Assembly: GCF_014205675.1 (NCBI RefSeq)
Contig: NZ_JACIIX010000007.1
Location: 147,195 to 211,194, forward strand
Direction: 5' to 3'
Source of the DNA: Novispirillum itersonii
Lineage (GTDB): Bacteria; Pseudomonadota; Alphaproteobacteria; Rhodospirillales; Rhodospirillaceae
DNA length: 64,000 bases
The translations under genes were made by a program, and so were the position numbers. The notes below the pieces were generated by a model. It was not told the origin of the DNA. It worked only from the letters and a program-made list of their open reading frames with translations, and made no database searches. Below, in pieces: positions 15,857-25,713 of the stretch. Position 1 is the stretch's first letter, and every line of letters starts with the position of its first letter.

Positions 15857-16966
15857 ATGACCGCCAAGAATATCCTGATCCTCGCCGGTGACGGCATCGG
15901 CCCGGAAGTGATGACCCAGGTGAAGCGTATCATCGACTGGATGAACGGCAAGGGTCTGACCAACTTCGTGGTGTCCGAAGGTCTGGTGGGCGGCTGCTCC
16001 TACGACGCGCATGGCACCCCGCTGACCGACGAGACCATGCAGCGCGCCATGGATGCCGATGCGGTGCTGCTGGGCGCTGTCGGCGGTCCGAAGTGGGATA
16101 ACCTCGACTTCTCCCTCAAGCCGGAACGCGGTCTGCTGCGCCTGCGTAAGGACATGGAGCTGTTCGCCAACCTGCGCCCGGCGCTGGTGTTCGATGCGCT
16201 GGCCGAAGCGTCCTCGCTGAAGCTGGAGCTGGTCAAGGGGCTGGACATCATGATTGTCCGTGAACTGACCGGCGGCGTCTATTTCGGCCAGCCGCGCGGC
16301 ATTGAAACCCTGCCGAACGGCGAACGCCGCGGCATCAACACGCAGGTCTACACCACCAGCGAAATCATCCGCGTTGCCGAAGTGGCCTTCGATCTCGCCC
16401 GCAAGCGCGGCAGCAAGGTCCACAGCGTGGAAAAAGCCAACGTGATGGAATCCGGCCTGCTGTGGCGCGAAGAAGTGCAGAAGCTGCGCGACGCCAAGTA
16501 TCAGGACGTGCATCTGGAACATATGTACGCCGATAACTGCGCCATGCAGCTGGTCCGCACCCCGCGCCAGTTTGACGTGATCGTCACCGACAACCTGTTC
16601 GGCGATCTGCTGTCTGACTGCGCCGCCATGCTGACCGGGTCGCTCGGCATGCTGCCGTCGGCCTCCCTCGGCGGTGATCTGGGCGGTGGCAAGCGCCGCG
16701 CCCTGTACGAGCCGGTGCACGGTTCCGCCCCGGACATCGCCGGGCAGAACAAGGCCAACCCGCTGGCCTGCATCCTGTCCTACTCCATGATGCTGCGTTA
16801 TTCCTTCGGCCTGCTGAAGGAAGCCGACCTGCTCGATCAGGCCGCCCAGAACGTGCTGAACGCCGGGATCCGCACCGGCGATATCATGGCAGCGGGCTGC
16901 ACTCCGGTCGGCACCGACGGCATGGGCGATGCCATTCTGGCCGAGCTGACCAAGCTGCACGGCTGA
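15857..16966 (+). CDS. leuB: 3-isopropylmalate dehydrogenase
   Basis: NAD-dependent oxidative decarboxylation of 3-isopropylmalate in leucine synthesis. 369 aa, full length. Seen: the [11 protein letters not shown] start, [17 protein letters not shown], the metal and substrate segment [10 protein letters not shown], and [18 protein letters not shown] near the C-terminus. The ATG is preceded by TAAGGA. It has its own terminator on each side and is separate from leuCD, which lie about 6 kb downstream. Confidence 0.97.
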   Translation: MTAKNILILAGDGIGPEVMTQVKRIIDWMNGKGLTNFVVSEGLVGGCSYDAHGTPLTDETMQRAMDADAVLLGAVGGPKWDNLDFSLKPERGLLRLRKDMELFANLRPALVFDALAEASSLKLELVKGLDIMIVRELTGGVYFGQPRGIETLPNGERRGINTQVYTTSEIIRVAEVAFDLARKRGSKVHSVEKANVMESGLLWREEVQKLRDAKYQDVHLEHMYADNCAMQLVRTPRQFDVIVTDNLFGDLLSDCAAMLTGSLGMLPSASLGGDLGGGKRRALYEPVHGSAPDIAGQNKANPLACILSYSMMLRYSFGLLKEADLLDQAAQNVLNAGIRTGDIMAAGCTPVGTDGMGDAILAELTKLHG

Positions 16967-16993
16967 TCGGTTTCCCGGTTTCTCTGCTGCTGA

Positions 16994-17030
16994 AAAAGGG
17001 CTGCTCCCGCGTGTCGGGGCAGCCCTTTTC
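16994..17030 (+). terminator. Strong terminator after leuB
   Basis: AAAAGGGCTGC and GCAGCCCTTTT arms enclose a short GC loop and end in a T run. The A run on the left arm makes it potentially bidirectional. Confidence 0.9.
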
Positions 17031-17068
17031 TCTTGCCTGCACGGCTGGCGTTGCCCATCCTGCGGCCT

Positions 17069-18250
17069 ATGAAAAAAGACGTTCACCGTTTACCGATGCC
17101 CCTGACACGGCGGGGATTTCTGACAGGTCTGCTGACGGCGGCCTCGGCCCCGGCGCTGCTGTCCGGATGCATCGGGGATGATGATGACGCCTATGGTCCG
17201 TGGCAGGGCCCGGCCCCTGACCGGGATGTGCGTGTGCGTTTGACCGCGTGGGCCAGTCTGGCCCCCAGTTCCCTCAATCTCCAGCCGTGGACGGTCATGC
17301 TGGAAGGGGACAGCACCCTTCATCTTCTGGCTGACCCGGAGCGCCTGCATCCGGTGACTGACCCCACCTTCCGGCAGACCACCATCAGTCAGGGTACGTT
17401 TCTGGAACTGCTGTCGCTGGCGGCGGCGGCGGAAGGTTACCGGGCCACCATCACCCTGTTCCCCGAAGGCCCCTATCAGACCGCGCGGGAGATGAAGACC
17501 CACCCGGTGGCGACGGTCACGCTGGAGCGCGATGCCGCCGTGCTGCCGCCCGGCCTGTTCGCGGCGGTGCGCACCCGGCGGACCAGCCAGCAGCCGTTTT
17601 CCCTGCGGGCCCTGACCTCGGCGGAGCGGACCGCCCTGCTGGCCGAGGCCCGGTCGGTTCCCGGAGTCGGGGTCGGGTATCTGGACCGTGGGCCGGCCTT
17701 TGAACGGCTGCGGGCGCTGGCGCTGGAAGGGCTGCGGCTGGAGACCGCCACCGATGAGGTGGCGAAGGAAATGGCCCGATTCATCCGCCTGACCCCGGAT
17801 GAGGTGGCCCGCCGCCGCGATGGCAAGGTGCCGCTGTCCTACGCCATGGGGGTGCCGATCCGTATGCTGTACGGCAGCTATGCCTTCACCGATCCGGAAT
17901 CCTACCTGCTGCGCACCACCATGGCGCGGGTGGCGGCCCAGCCGGAGACGGCGGCGGCCTTTGCCTGGATGGTGACGGCGGAAAACAGCCGGGAAGACCA
18001 GATCCGGGTGGGCCGGGCCTATATGCGGCTTGATTTGCAGGCGGCGGCGCTGGGGCTGGGGATTCAGCCGCTGTCCGGCACGCTGGCCGGTTACCCGCAG
18101 GCCCAGCCGGTGCGGCGGGATGTGGAAGAGCTTCTGGCCGGGCCGGGCCAGCAGGTGCAGATGCTGTTCCGTCTCGGCAAACTGGCCCGGCCGGACCGGT
18201 TGACCCCGCGCCGGGCGGTGACCGACCTGATTGTCAAAGCCACCGGCTGA
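17069..18250 (+). CDS. Tat-exported lipoprotein of the nitroreductase type
   Basis: About 393 aa. The N-terminus has a twin-arginine motif TRRGFLTG, a hydrophobic stretch and a lipobox LSGC, predicting Tat export and lipid anchoring at the outer face of the inner membrane or beyond. The mature part shows nitroreductase-like patches: SLAPSSLNLQPWTVML, RRTSQQPFSLRAL, LQAAALGLGIQPLSG and LFRLGKLARP, as in Acg-type proteins that sequester or use FMN. Tat export would allow a cofactor to be loaded before transport. Start uncertain (17069 or 17096); neither has a clear ribosome site. Substrate unknown. Confidence 0.78.
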   Translation: MKKDVHRLPMPLTRRGFLTGLLTAASAPALLSGCIGDDDDAYGPWQGPAPDRDVRVRLTAWASLAPSSLNLQPWTVMLEGDSTLHLLADPERLHPVTDPTFRQTTISQGTFLELLSLAAAAEGYRATITLFPEGPYQTAREMKTHPVATVTLERDAAVLPPGLFAAVRTRRTSQQPFSLRALTSAERTALLAEARSVPGVGVGYLDRGPAFERLRALALEGLRLETATDEVAKEMARFIRLTPDEVARRRDGKVPLSYAMGVPIRMLYGSYAFTDPESYLLRTTMARVAAQPETAAAFAWMVTAENSREDQIRVGRAYMRLDLQAAALGLGIQPLSGTLAGYPQAQPVRRDVEELLAGPGQQVQMLFRLGKLARPDRLTPRRAVTDLIVKATG

Positions 18251-18383
18251 TGACCCGGTGCCGGGATAGGGGGCAGATGATGGGGGGGCTTTTCGGCCCT
18301 CTCCTCTTTTTCACACAAGGCTGGTATAAAACCCTGTAATGCGGAGCGGCAGGGACCGCTCCTTTCTGTTTTTCGAGGACCGT

Positions 18384-19037
18384 ATGAAGCACGTTGCCGA
18401 GTTTCCCAATCTGTCCGTCTGCGATCATCCGCTGATCCAGCACAAGCTGACCCACATGCGTGATGTCGGCACCTCGACCCGGACATTCCGGCTGCTGCTG
18501 AAGGAAATTGCCCTGCTGATGGGCTATGAGGTCACCCGTGACCTGCCGCTGGCACTGGAGCGCATCAACACCCCGATGCAGGAAATGGATGCCCCGGTGA
18601 TTGCCGGGCGCAAGCTGGCGGTGGTGCCGATCCTGCGGGCCGGAAACGGCATGGCTGATGGCCTGCTGGAGCTGGTGCCGGGGGCCCGCGTCGGTCACGT
18701 CGGGCTGGCCCGCGACCATGACACCCACATGCCGAAGGAATATCTGGTCAAGCTGCCGGATGCCGAAGGCCGCCAGTTCATTCTGGTTGATCCGATGCTG
18801 GCCACCGGCAATTCGGCGGTGCATGCGGTGGATGTGCTGAACCGCCACGGCGTGCCGGATGAGAACATCACCTTTCTGGCGCTGGTGGCCGCGCCGGAAG
18901 GGATGCGGGTGTTCAACGCAAAGCACCCGAACGTGAAGGTCTATGTCGCCAGCCTCGACAGCCACCTGAACGAGAATGCCTATATCCTGCCGGGCCTTGG
19001 CGATGCCGGGGACCGTCTGTTCGGGACCAAGGGCTGA
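18384..19037 (+). CDS. upp: Uracil phosphoribosyltransferase
   Basis: Converts uracil and PRPP to UMP in pyrimidine salvage. 217 aa. Seen: [38 protein letters not shown], the PRPP site [15 protein letters not shown] and the C-terminal uracil loop [16 protein letters not shown]. The ATG at 18384 follows CGAGGA. Monocistronic, placed between the nitroreductase-type gene and ffh. Confidence 0.96.
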   Translation: MKHVAEFPNLSVCDHPLIQHKLTHMRDVGTSTRTFRLLLKEIALLMGYEVTRDLPLALERINTPMQEMDAPVIAGRKLAVVPILRAGNGMADGLLELVPGARVGHVGLARDHDTHMPKEYLVKLPDAEGRQFILVDPMLATGNSAVHAVDVLNRHGVPDENITFLALVAAPEGMRVFNAKHPNVKVYVASLDSHLNENAYILPGLGDAGDRLFGTKG

Positions 19038-19085
19038 TTTCCGGCCCGAAATCCGCCTGAAACGCGCTTCCTGCCGTGCTTTGTC

Positions 19086-19114
19086 TTGACTTGGCACGGG
19101 GGGAGGCGTAGAAG
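19086..19114 (+). promoter_or_regulatory. Sigma-70-type promoter of the ffh operon
   Basis: TTGACT, a 17-bp spacer and TAGAAG, about 170 bp upstream of the ffh start codon. It predicts a long leader RNA. Confidence 0.65.
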
Positions 19115-19119
19115 GCACC

Positions 19120-19285
19120 CTCCGGCAAAGGCCGGATTCATGCTACTTCGGGCATCATTGCTCCCGAGGGGGTCCGCCAGTCCGCGACAGTACGCGCACT
19201 GGTGCCAATGGCGTTTGTCCATTAGGCTGCGACTTCTGCCGGGAGAGGCCCGCAGGCTGGTGTGAACAACGGATTGGACGCGAGT
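19120..19285 (+). ncRNA. Structured leader RNA upstream of ffh
   Basis: The predicted transcript leader holds a TCCGGC-AAA-GCCGGA-like hairpin (about 19120-19137) and an ATGC...GCAT hairpin with a CTTCGG-type loop (about 19139-19156), then further GC-rich arms. A conserved RNA motif upstream of ffh has been reported in some alphaproteobacteria; I cannot confirm that this is the same one without a covariance model. Confidence 0.4.
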
Positions 19286-20815
19286 ATGTTTGACGGTCTG
19301 TCACAGCGCTTAGGGTCGGTTCTGGATAAGCTGCGCGGTCGCGGCGCTCTGACCGAATCCGATGTCAACGACGCCATGCGGGAGGTGCGGGTCGCCCTTC
19401 TGGAGGCGGACGTTGCCCTGCCGGTGGTCAAGGACTTCATCAACCGCGTCAAGGAACGCGCCGTCGGTCAGGATGTGATCCGCTCGATCACCCCCGGCCA
19501 GATGGTGGTGAAGATCGTCAACGACGCCCTGACCGAGATGCTGGGCGGCGGGGACACCGAGTCGGAGCTGAACATCAACCGCACCCCGCCGGTGCCGGTG
19601 CTGATGGTCGGTCTTCAGGGCTCGGGCAAGACCACCACCTCCGGCAAGATCGCGCTGCGCCTGAAAACCCGCGATAAGAAAAAGGTCCTGCTGGCCTCCC
19701 TCGACGTCTACCGCCCGGCGGCGCAGAAGCAGCTGGCGATTCTCGGCGAACAGATCGGGGTGGATTCCCTGCCGGTCGTCGATGGCCAGATGCCGGTGGC
19801 GATTGCTACCCGCGCCATGGATGTCGCCCGCAAGGGTGGTTATGACGTCGTCATCCTCGATACCGCCGGCCGCCTGCACATCGATCAGGAACTGATGGAT
19901 GAAGTGGCGGCGGTCCGCGATGTCGTCACCCCGGCCGAGACCCTGCTGGTCACCGATGCGATGATCGGTCAGGACGCGGTGACGCTGGCCCGCGAGTTCA
20001 ACGAAAAGATCGGCATCAGCGGCATTGTGCTGACCCGGATCGACGGCGACGCCCGCGGCGGTGCTGCCCTGTCGATGCGCGCCGTCACCGGCAAGCCGAT
20101 CAAGCTGCTGGGCGTCGGCGAAAAGCTGGATGCGCTGGAAGGCTTCCACCCGGACCGTATCGCCAGCCGGATTCTCGGTATGGGCGACGTGGTGTCGCTG
20201 GTCGAGAAAGCCGCCGCCACCATCGAGGCGGAAGATGCCGCCAAGATGGCCGCCAAGCTGATGGAAGGCACCTTCGATCTGGAAGACATGCTGTCGCAGT
20301 TCCGCCAGATTAAGAAGATGGGCGACATCAAGGGGTTGCTCGGCATGATGCCCGGCATTTCCAAGATGAAGAAGCAGATCGACGAGGCCAACATCGACAA
20401 CAAGGTGATCGCCCGTCAGGAAGCGATCATCCTGTCGATGACCCCGCAGGAACGGCGCAAGCCCGATCTGCTGAAGGCCAGCCGCAAGCGGCGCATCGCC
20501 GCCGGGGCCGGGGTTGATGTCGCCGATGTCAACCGCCTGCTGAAACAGCATCAGCAGATGGCCGACATGATGAAGCAGATGAAAAAGATGGGCGGCAAGA
20601 AGGGCCTGATGGGGGCTCTCGGCGGTCTGTTCGGCAAGGGCGGCGGCATGCCGGACCCGGCGGAACTGGGCGGCCAGATGCCGGACCTGTCCCAGCTGTC
20701 CAAGGGCGGTCTGCCGCCCGGGTTCTCCGGCAAACTGCCCGGTCTGGGTGGCGCCGGGGGGCTGTCCCCCGATGTTCTCGCCGCCATCAGCCGCCGGGGC
20801 GGCAAAAAGCGGTAA
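19286..20815 (+). CDS. ffh: Signal recognition particle GTPase Ffh
   Basis: Binds signal sequences on ribosomes with 4.5S RNA and targets them to FtsY. 509 aa. N domain first, then the GTPase G domain with GLQGSGKTTT, DVYRPAAQKQL, DTAGR and TRIDGDARGG, then the M domain with Met-rich helices (LGMMPGISKMKKQ, QMADMMKQMKKMGGKK). The ATG giving MFDGLSQRLG is the family start; a GTG 24 bp upstream is less likely. The C-terminal tail is Gly/Pro-rich and longer than in E. coli. First gene of the ffh-rpsP-rimM-trmD-rplS operon. Confidence 0.97.
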   Translation: MFDGLSQRLGSVLDKLRGRGALTESDVNDAMREVRVALLEADVALPVVKDFINRVKERAVGQDVIRSITPGQMVVKIVNDALTEMLGGGDTESELNINRTPPVPVLMVGLQGSGKTTTSGKIALRLKTRDKKKVLLASLDVYRPAAQKQLAILGEQIGVDSLPVVDGQMPVAIATRAMDVARKGGYDVVILDTAGRLHIDQELMDEVAAVRDVVTPAETLLVTDAMIGQDAVTLAREFNEKIGISGIVLTRIDGDARGGAALSMRAVTGKPIKLLGVGEKLDALEGFHPDRIASRILGMGDVVSLVEKAAATIEAEDAAKMAAKLMEGTFDLEDMLSQFRQIKKMGDIKGLLGMMPGISKMKKQIDEANIDNKVIARQEAIILSMTPQERRKPDLLKASRKRRIAAGAGVDVADVNRLLKQHQQMADMMKQMKKMGGKKGLMGALGGLFGKGGGMPDPAELGGQMPDLSQLSKGGLPPGFSGKLPGLGGAGGLSPDVLAAISRRGGKKR

Positions 20816-20869
20816 GACCTGACATTTCTCCTATTTCTCCATTCACTCTGAAAACCTGAGGTAAGTACA

Positions 20870-21250
20870 ATGTCCCTGCGTATCCGTCTCGCCCGTGGTG
20901 GTGCCAAGAAGCGTCCGTTCTACCGCGTTGTCGTGGCTGACTCCCGCTCCCCGCGCGATGGCCGTTTCATCGAAAAGCTGGGTGTCTACAACCCGGTCCT
21001 GCCGGCTGACCACACCGAGCGTCTGGTCCTGAAGACCGAACGCGTCCAGCATTGGATCGCCAACGGTGCCGTCGCCACCGACCGTGTCGCCCGTCTGCTG
21101 GGCATCGCCGGTGTGACCGCTGCCCCGGCCGTTCCGGCCCAGACCAAGAAGAGCCTGCCGAAGGCGAAGGCCCAGGAGCGCATCCGCGAAGCTGAAGAGC
21201 GCGCCAAGGCCGCTGCTGAAGCCGCTGCTGCCGAAGCCGCTGGCGAGTAA
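20870..21250 (+). CDS. rpsP: 30S ribosomal protein S16
   Basis: 126 aa. Starts [35 protein letters not shown], the S16 signature. An Ala/Glu-rich C-terminal tail of about 40 residues extends beyond the E. coli form, as is usual in alphaproteobacteria. The ATG follows GAGGTAAG. Assembles early into the 30S platform. Confidence 0.98.
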   Translation: MSLRIRLARGGAKKRPFYRVVVADSRSPRDGRFIEKLGVYNPVLPADHTERLVLKTERVQHWIANGAVATDRVARLLGIAGVTAAPAVPAQTKKSLPKAKAQERIREAEERAKAAAEAAAAEAAGE

Positions 21251-21264
21251 GACTGTTGCGGACG

Positions 21265-21933
21265 ATGAGCAGCGGCAAGCCCTCTCCGGAGACCGCTCCG
21301 GCTGATCTCGTCTGTGTGGGTGTCCTTGTGGGCGCCCACGGTGTCCGGGGGGTGGTGAAGGTGAAACCCTTCACCACCGACCCTGACGCGCTGGACGCCT
21401 ATGGTCCCCTGACCGATGACACCGGCACCCGGGTGTATGCCCTTGAGGTGCTGGGGGTGCAGAAGGGCAGCGTCCTGTGTCTGATCGACGGTGTTGATGA
21501 CCGCGACAAGGCCGAGGCCGTGAAGGGACTCCGGCTGTATATCCGTCGCGATGCTCTGCCGGATCTGGACGACGAAGACGAATTCTATCATTCCGACCTG
21601 ATCGGTCTGTCGGCGGTGTTCCCCGATGGCACCAAGGTCGGTGTCGTCACCGCGCTGTTTGATTTCGGCGCCGGGGATGTGCTGGAGCTGCGCGGGGAAA
21701 CCGGCGGCGTGGCGATGGTGCCGTTCACCAAGGCGGCCGTGCCGGTGATCGATGTCGCCGGTGGCAAGGTGGTGGTGGAGCCGATCGAGGGCCTGCTGGA
21801 GGGTCCGATTGAGGCCAATCCGGCCCCGCGTCGCCGTTCCCCCGGCCGCAAGCAGGCCGATGCCGAGGCCGCCGAGTCGGCGGCTGTTGACAAACCGGTG
21901 ACGGAGGAATGGCCGGACGAGGACTGGCAGTGA
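21265..21933 (+). CDS. rimM: 16S rRNA processing protein RimM
   Basis: Binds S19 and helps mature the 3' domain of 16S rRNA. 222 aa: an N-terminal RimM beta barrel ([22 protein letters not shown]) and a PRC barrel ([48 protein letters not shown]). The C-terminus is an added Arg/Glu-rich tail. The ATG at 21265 is preferred to a TTG 9 bp upstream. The stop overlaps the trmD GTG by 4 bp. Confidence 0.95.
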   Translation: MSSGKPSPETAPADLVCVGVLVGAHGVRGVVKVKPFTTDPDALDAYGPLTDDTGTRVYALEVLGVQKGSVLCLIDGVDDRDKAEAVKGLRLYIRRDALPDLDDEDEFYHSDLIGLSAVFPDGTKVGVVTALFDFGAGDVLELRGETGGVAMVPFTKAAVPVIDVAGGKVVVEPIEGLLEGPIEANPAPRRRSPGRKQADAEAAESAAVDKPVTEEWPDEDWQ

Positions 21934-22697
21934 CCGGGTCCCCGGTTCCGGAGCAGGAAAGCGGCGGTTCCCCTGCGGAAACTCCGGCGGATCCCTTTAC
22001 CGTCCGTATCCTGACGCTGTTCCCGGAGATGTTTCCCGGCCCGCTGGGACACTCCTTGATCGGAAAAGCGCTGACGGACGGAAAATGGTCGCTGGAAACA
22101 GTGGACATCCGCTCTTTTGCACGCGATAAACACCGCTCCGTTGATGACACCCCCTTCGGGGGCGGGGCTGGCATGGTGATGCGCCCGGATGTCATCGACG
22201 CCGCCCTGACAGCGATGTGGCCCGGCAAAGGACGCAAGCTGTATCTGTCCCCCCGGGGGCGGGTGCTGACGCAGGAGATGGTGAAGGAACTGGCCGCCGA
22301 GCCTGCCCTGACCATCCTCTGCGGTCGTTACGAAGGGGTGGACCAGCGGGTGATCGACGCCTGGGATCTGGAAGAAGTCTCCGTCGGGGACTTTATCCTG
22401 ACCGGTGGCGAGACGGCGGCGCAGGTGATGCTGGATGCGGTGATCCGACTGCTGCCCGGTGTCATCGGCAAGACCGAGTCGCTGGAAGACGAGAGTTTTG
22501 AGCGGGGACTCCTTGAGTATCCGCTCTATACACGGCCCGCTGACTGGCAGGGCCGGATGGTTCCCGACGTTCTTCTGTCCGGGCACCATGCGCGGGTCGC
22601 CCAATGGCGGCACGGCCAGTCGGAATACATTACCCGGCAACGCCGGCCCGATCTGTGGGACCGGTATGTTGCGCAGAAGCAAGAGCAAGAGGGTTAG
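21930..22697 (+). CDS. trmD: tRNA (guanine-37-N1)-methyltransferase
   Basis: Methylates G37 next to the anticodon and so prevents +1 frameshifting. 255 aa. The catalytic SPOUT knot is visible in [48 protein letters not shown] and [13 protein letters not shown] are also conserved. The family fold begins at [15 protein letters not shown], so about 25 N-terminal residues are extra, and a start inside them cannot be excluded. The GTG chosen overlaps the rimM stop. Confidence 0.95.
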   Translation: MTGSPVPEQESGGSPAETPADPFTVRILTLFPEMFPGPLGHSLIGKALTDGKWSLETVDIRSFARDKHRSVDDTPFGGGAGMVMRPDVIDAALTAMWPGKGRKLYLSPRGRVLTQEMVKELAAEPALTILCGRYEGVDQRVIDAWDLEEVSVGDFILTGGETAAQVMLDAVIRLLPGVIGKTESLEDESFERGLLEYPLYTRPADWQGRMVPDVLLSGHHARVAQWRHGQSEYITRQRRPDLWDRYVAQKQEQEG

Positions 22698-22701
22698 TTC
22701 C

Positions 22702-23106
22702 ATGAACATTATTGAAAAGCTCGATCAGGAGCAGATCGCTCGTCTGACCGAAGGCAAGACCATTCCGGTGTTCACCCCGGGCGATACCGTCCGCGTGTTC
22801 GTGAAGGTGGTCGAAGGCACCCGTGAGCGTCTTCAGGCGTACGAAGGTGTGGTGATTGCCCGCAAGAACGCTGGCATCAACTCCAACTTCACCGTCCGCA
22901 AGATCTCCTTCGGTGAAGGCGTGGAACGTGTGTTCCCGCTGTACGCCCCGGCCGTTGACCACATCGAGCTGGTCCGCCGTGGTAAGGTCCGTCGTGCGAA
23001 GCTGTACTACCTGCGCGACCGTCGCGGCCGTTCTGCCCGTATCGCCGAGGATCTGGCTGCCAACGCCAAGGCCCGCGAAGCGGCTGCTGCTGCCAAGAAG
23101 GCGTAA
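22702..23106 (+). CDS. rplS: 50S ribosomal protein L19
   Basis: 134 aa. [50 protein letters not shown] and [19 protein letters not shown] are diagnostic. Sits at the 30S-50S interface. Starts 4 bp after the trmD stop. Ends the translation operon, with a two-hairpin terminator following. Confidence 0.98.
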   Translation: MNIIEKLDQEQIARLTEGKTIPVFTPGDTVRVFVKVVEGTRERLQAYEGVVIARKNAGINSNFTVRKISFGEGVERVFPLYAPAVDHIELVRRGKVRRAKLYYLRDRRGRSARIAEDLAANAKAREAAAAAKKA

Positions 23107-23118
23107 GTTCCCGTTGCC

Positions 23119-23194
23119 GTCCGGGACCGACTCCGACAGGATGGTCCCGGACACATCATGTGCTCCGGGGGCGGCGACGCCTCCGGGGCTTTTT
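23119..23194 (+). terminator. Double-hairpin terminator after rplS
   Basis: First hairpin GTCCGGGACC...GGTCCCGGAC (23119-23152) without a T run, then GCTCCGGGGGCG...CGCCTCCGGGGC (23162-23189) followed by TTTTT. The second is a standard intrinsic terminator. Confidence 0.88.
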
Positions 23195-23267
23195 CATGTC
23201 CGGCAAGGGTTTGCTGACGGCGCTGCCGCCGTCACCCGGTCGGGCAGTGCTGGAGGAGAGAGCGGAC

Positions 23268-24680
23268 ATGGCTAAGGCCCGTACCCTGTTCGACAAGATC
23301 TGGGACAGCCATCTGGTGGATGTGCAGGCCGATGGGACCTGCCTGATTTACATCGACCGTCATATGGTGCACGAAGTGACCAGCCCGCAGGCCTTTGAAG
23401 GTCTGCGTACCGCCGGTCGCCCGGTGGCCCGCCCGGCGAAGACGCTGGCGGTGGCCGACCATAACGTGCCGACCACCGACCGCTCCAAAGGCATTGATAA
23501 CGAAGAAAGCCGGATTCAGGTCGAGACGCTGGAAAAGAACGCCGCCGAATTCGGTGTGCCGTATTTCCCGATGTCGGATATCCGTCAGGGCGTGGTGCAC
23601 ATTGTCGGTCCGGAACAGGGTTTCACCCTGCCGGGCATGACCATCGTCTGCGGCGACTCCCACACCGCCACCCATGGCGCTTTCGGCAGTCTGGCCTTCG
23701 GCATCGGCACCTCGGAAGTGGAACACGTTCTGGCCACCCAGACGCTGGTTCAGGCTCCGGCCAAGAACATGCTGGTGCAGGTCAACGGCGATCTCGCCCC
23801 GGGCGTGACCGCCAAGGATCTGGTGCTGCACATCTGTGGCGTGCTCGGCACCGCCGGTGGCACCGGTTATGTCATCGAATACGCCGGGGAGGCCATCCGC
23901 AAGCTGTCGATGGAAGGCCGGATGACGGTCTGTAACATGACCATCGAAGCCGGGGCCCGTGCCGGTCTGATCGCGCCGGACGAGATCACCTTCGACTACG
24001 TCAAGGGCCGTCCGATGGCCCCGAAGGGCGCGGCCTACGAAGCCGCCGTCGCCTACTGGAAGACCCTGAAGACCGACGAAGGTGCCCATTTCGATGCCGT
24101 CATCGAAATTGATGCCCCGTCGATCGAACCGACCGTGACCTGGGGCACCAGCCCGGAAGACACCATTGCCATTTCCGGCGTGGTGCCGAGCCCGGCGGAT
24201 GCCCGTGACGAGGCGAAGGCCAAGGCCACCGCCCGTTCGCTGGAATACATGGGCCTGACCGCCGGGACCCCGATCACCGACATCGCCATTGATGTGGTGT
24301 TCATCGGCTCCTGCACCAACGGCCGCATTGAAGATCTGCGCGCTGCCGCCGATGTCGCCAGGGGCCGTACGGTGGCCCCCGGTGTGCAGGCGCTGGTGGT
24401 GCCGGGCTCCGGTCTGGTGAAGGAACAGGCGGAAGCCGAAGGCCTTGACGAGATCTTCAGGGCTGCCGGTTTTGAATGGCGTGAGCCGGGCTGTTCGATG
24501 TGTCTGGCGATGAATGCCGACAAGCTGGAACCGGGCCAGCGCTCCGCCTCCACCTCGAACCGGAACTTCGAGGGGCGGCAGGGCCGTGGCGGGCGGACCC
24601 ATCTGGTCAGCCCGGCGATGGCGGCCGCTGCTGCCATCACCGGCAAGCTGACCGACGTGCGCAAGCTGGTCGCGGGCTGA
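23268..24680 (+). CDS. leuC: 3-isopropylmalate dehydratase large subunit
   Basis: Aconitase-family isomerase subunit, 470 aa, working with LeuD to turn 2-isopropylmalate into 3-isopropylmalate. Seen: [12 protein letters not shown] at the start, [31 protein letters not shown], and the [4Fe-4S] ligands in FIGSCTNGR and [10 protein letters not shown]. The ATG at 23268 has GGAGGAGAG upstream. A small acidic gene lies between it and leuD. Confidence 0.97.
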   Translation: MAKARTLFDKIWDSHLVDVQADGTCLIYIDRHMVHEVTSPQAFEGLRTAGRPVARPAKTLAVADHNVPTTDRSKGIDNEESRIQVETLEKNAAEFGVPYFPMSDIRQGVVHIVGPEQGFTLPGMTIVCGDSHTATHGAFGSLAFGIGTSEVEHVLATQTLVQAPAKNMLVQVNGDLAPGVTAKDLVLHICGVLGTAGGTGYVIEYAGEAIRKLSMEGRMTVCNMTIEAGARAGLIAPDEITFDYVKGRPMAPKGAAYEAAVAYWKTLKTDEGAHFDAVIEIDAPSIEPTVTWGTSPEDTIAISGVVPSPADARDEAKAKATARSLEYMGLTAGTPITDIAIDVVFIGSCTNGRIEDLRAAADVARGRTVAPGVQALVVPGSGLVKEQAEAEGLDEIFRAAGFEWREPGCSMCLAMNADKLEPGQRSASTSNRNFEGRQGRGGRTHLVSPAMAAAAAITGKLTDVRKLVAG

Positions 24681-24785
24681 CACACCGTTGCGGACGGGCC
24701 GGGGGTCCGGCCCGTTCCCTTTCCTTCTGCAAACGGACGGTGATGGCGGAGGCCCAGCCGCCGCCCACCGACCGGGAGACTGCAC

Positions 24786-25040
24786 ATGGCCCAGGTGGCC
24801 GCTGATAAAACCGCGCAGGCGTATGTCCTGATTGATCCGGCCCATACCGGCGGCAGGGATCTGGTGTCCAACATCCGGATTTCCGACGAGCTGCTGTCAC
24901 GGGCGCTGGTTCTGTCCACCGACGACCGCCTGTTTGACGAGGACGGGGACTTCTTTGACGAAGAGGTCCTGACCGAGGCCGAAGACGACGATCTCGGGTC
25001 GGTTCTGGTGTGGCGTCATCGCCGGTTTGACAAGGGCTGA
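24786..25040 (+). CDS. Small acidic hypothetical protein between leuC and leuD
   Basis: 84 aa with a GGGAG site 8 nt before the ATG. The second half is strongly acidic (DDRLFDEDGDFFDEEVLTEAEDDDLG), then ends basic with VLVWRHRRFDKG. No domain recognised. Its position inside leuCD, 105 bp after leuC and 35 bp before leuD, suggests cotranscription, perhaps as an assembly or regulatory partner of the isomerase, though this is only inferred from location. Confidence 0.65.
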   Translation: MAQVAADKTAQAYVLIDPAHTGGRDLVSNIRISDELLSRALVLSTDDRLFDEDGDFFDEEVLTEAEDDDLGSVLVWRHRRFDKG

Positions 25041-25075
25041 GCCGCCTGCGGGCCTGACACAAGGGGTTACAGACC

Positions 25076-25699
25076 ATGGATAAGTTCACCAAGCTGACGG
25101 GTGTGGCGGCGCCGCTGCCGATGATCAACGTCGATACCGACATGATCATCCCCAAGCAGTTCCTGAAGACCATCAAGCGCACCGGGCTGGGCAAGAACCT
25201 GTTCGACGAAATGCGCTATACCGAAACCGGGGAAGAAAACCCCGATTTCATGCTGAACAAGCCGGCCTACCGCAATGCCTCGATTCTGGTGGCGGGCGAA
25301 AACTTCGGCTGCGGATCGTCGCGTGAGCATGCCCCGTGGGCGCTGCTCGATTTCGGCATCCGCTGCGTGATTGCCCCCAGCTTCGCCGACATCTTCTTCA
25401 ACAACTGCTTCAAGAACGGGATCCTGCCGATCCGTCTGCCGCAGGCTGATGTTGATAAGCTGATGGACGATGCCAACCGGGGTGCCAATGCCGTGGTGAC
25501 CGTCGATCTGGAAAATCAGGTCATCACCGGTCCGGACGGCGGCAGCATCTCCTTCGAGGTCGAGGCCTTCCGGAAGCATTGCCTGCTGAACGGTCTGGAC
25601 GATATCGGCCTGACCCTCCAGAAGGCCGAGAAGATCGCCTCGTTCGAAGACGGTCTGACCCGGGATCAGCCGTGGGCGACCCCGGCCCAGCCGGCGTAA
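25076..25699 (+). CDS. leuD: 3-isopropylmalate dehydratase small subunit
   Basis: 207 aa swivel-domain subunit. Seen: [28 protein letters not shown], the [17 protein letters not shown] substrate loop, and [17 protein letters not shown]. Full length and intact. The following gene starts 14 bp later and may be cotranscribed. Confidence 0.97.
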   Translation: MDKFTKLTGVAAPLPMINVDTDMIIPKQFLKTIKRTGLGKNLFDEMRYTETGEENPDFMLNKPAYRNASILVAGENFGCGSSREHAPWALLDFGIRCVIAPSFADIFFNNCFKNGILPIRLPQADVDKLMDDANRGANAVVTVDLENQVITGPDGGSISFEVEAFRKHCLLNGLDDIGLTLQKAEKIASFEDGLTRDQPWATPAQPA

Positions 25700-25713
25700 G
25701 GGCTGATCCGATC

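Noticed and set aside
23232..24845. Very long antisense frame across leuC
   Set aside because: His/Gly/Arg-rich shadow of the GC-rich leuC coding pattern; leuC itself is unambiguous.
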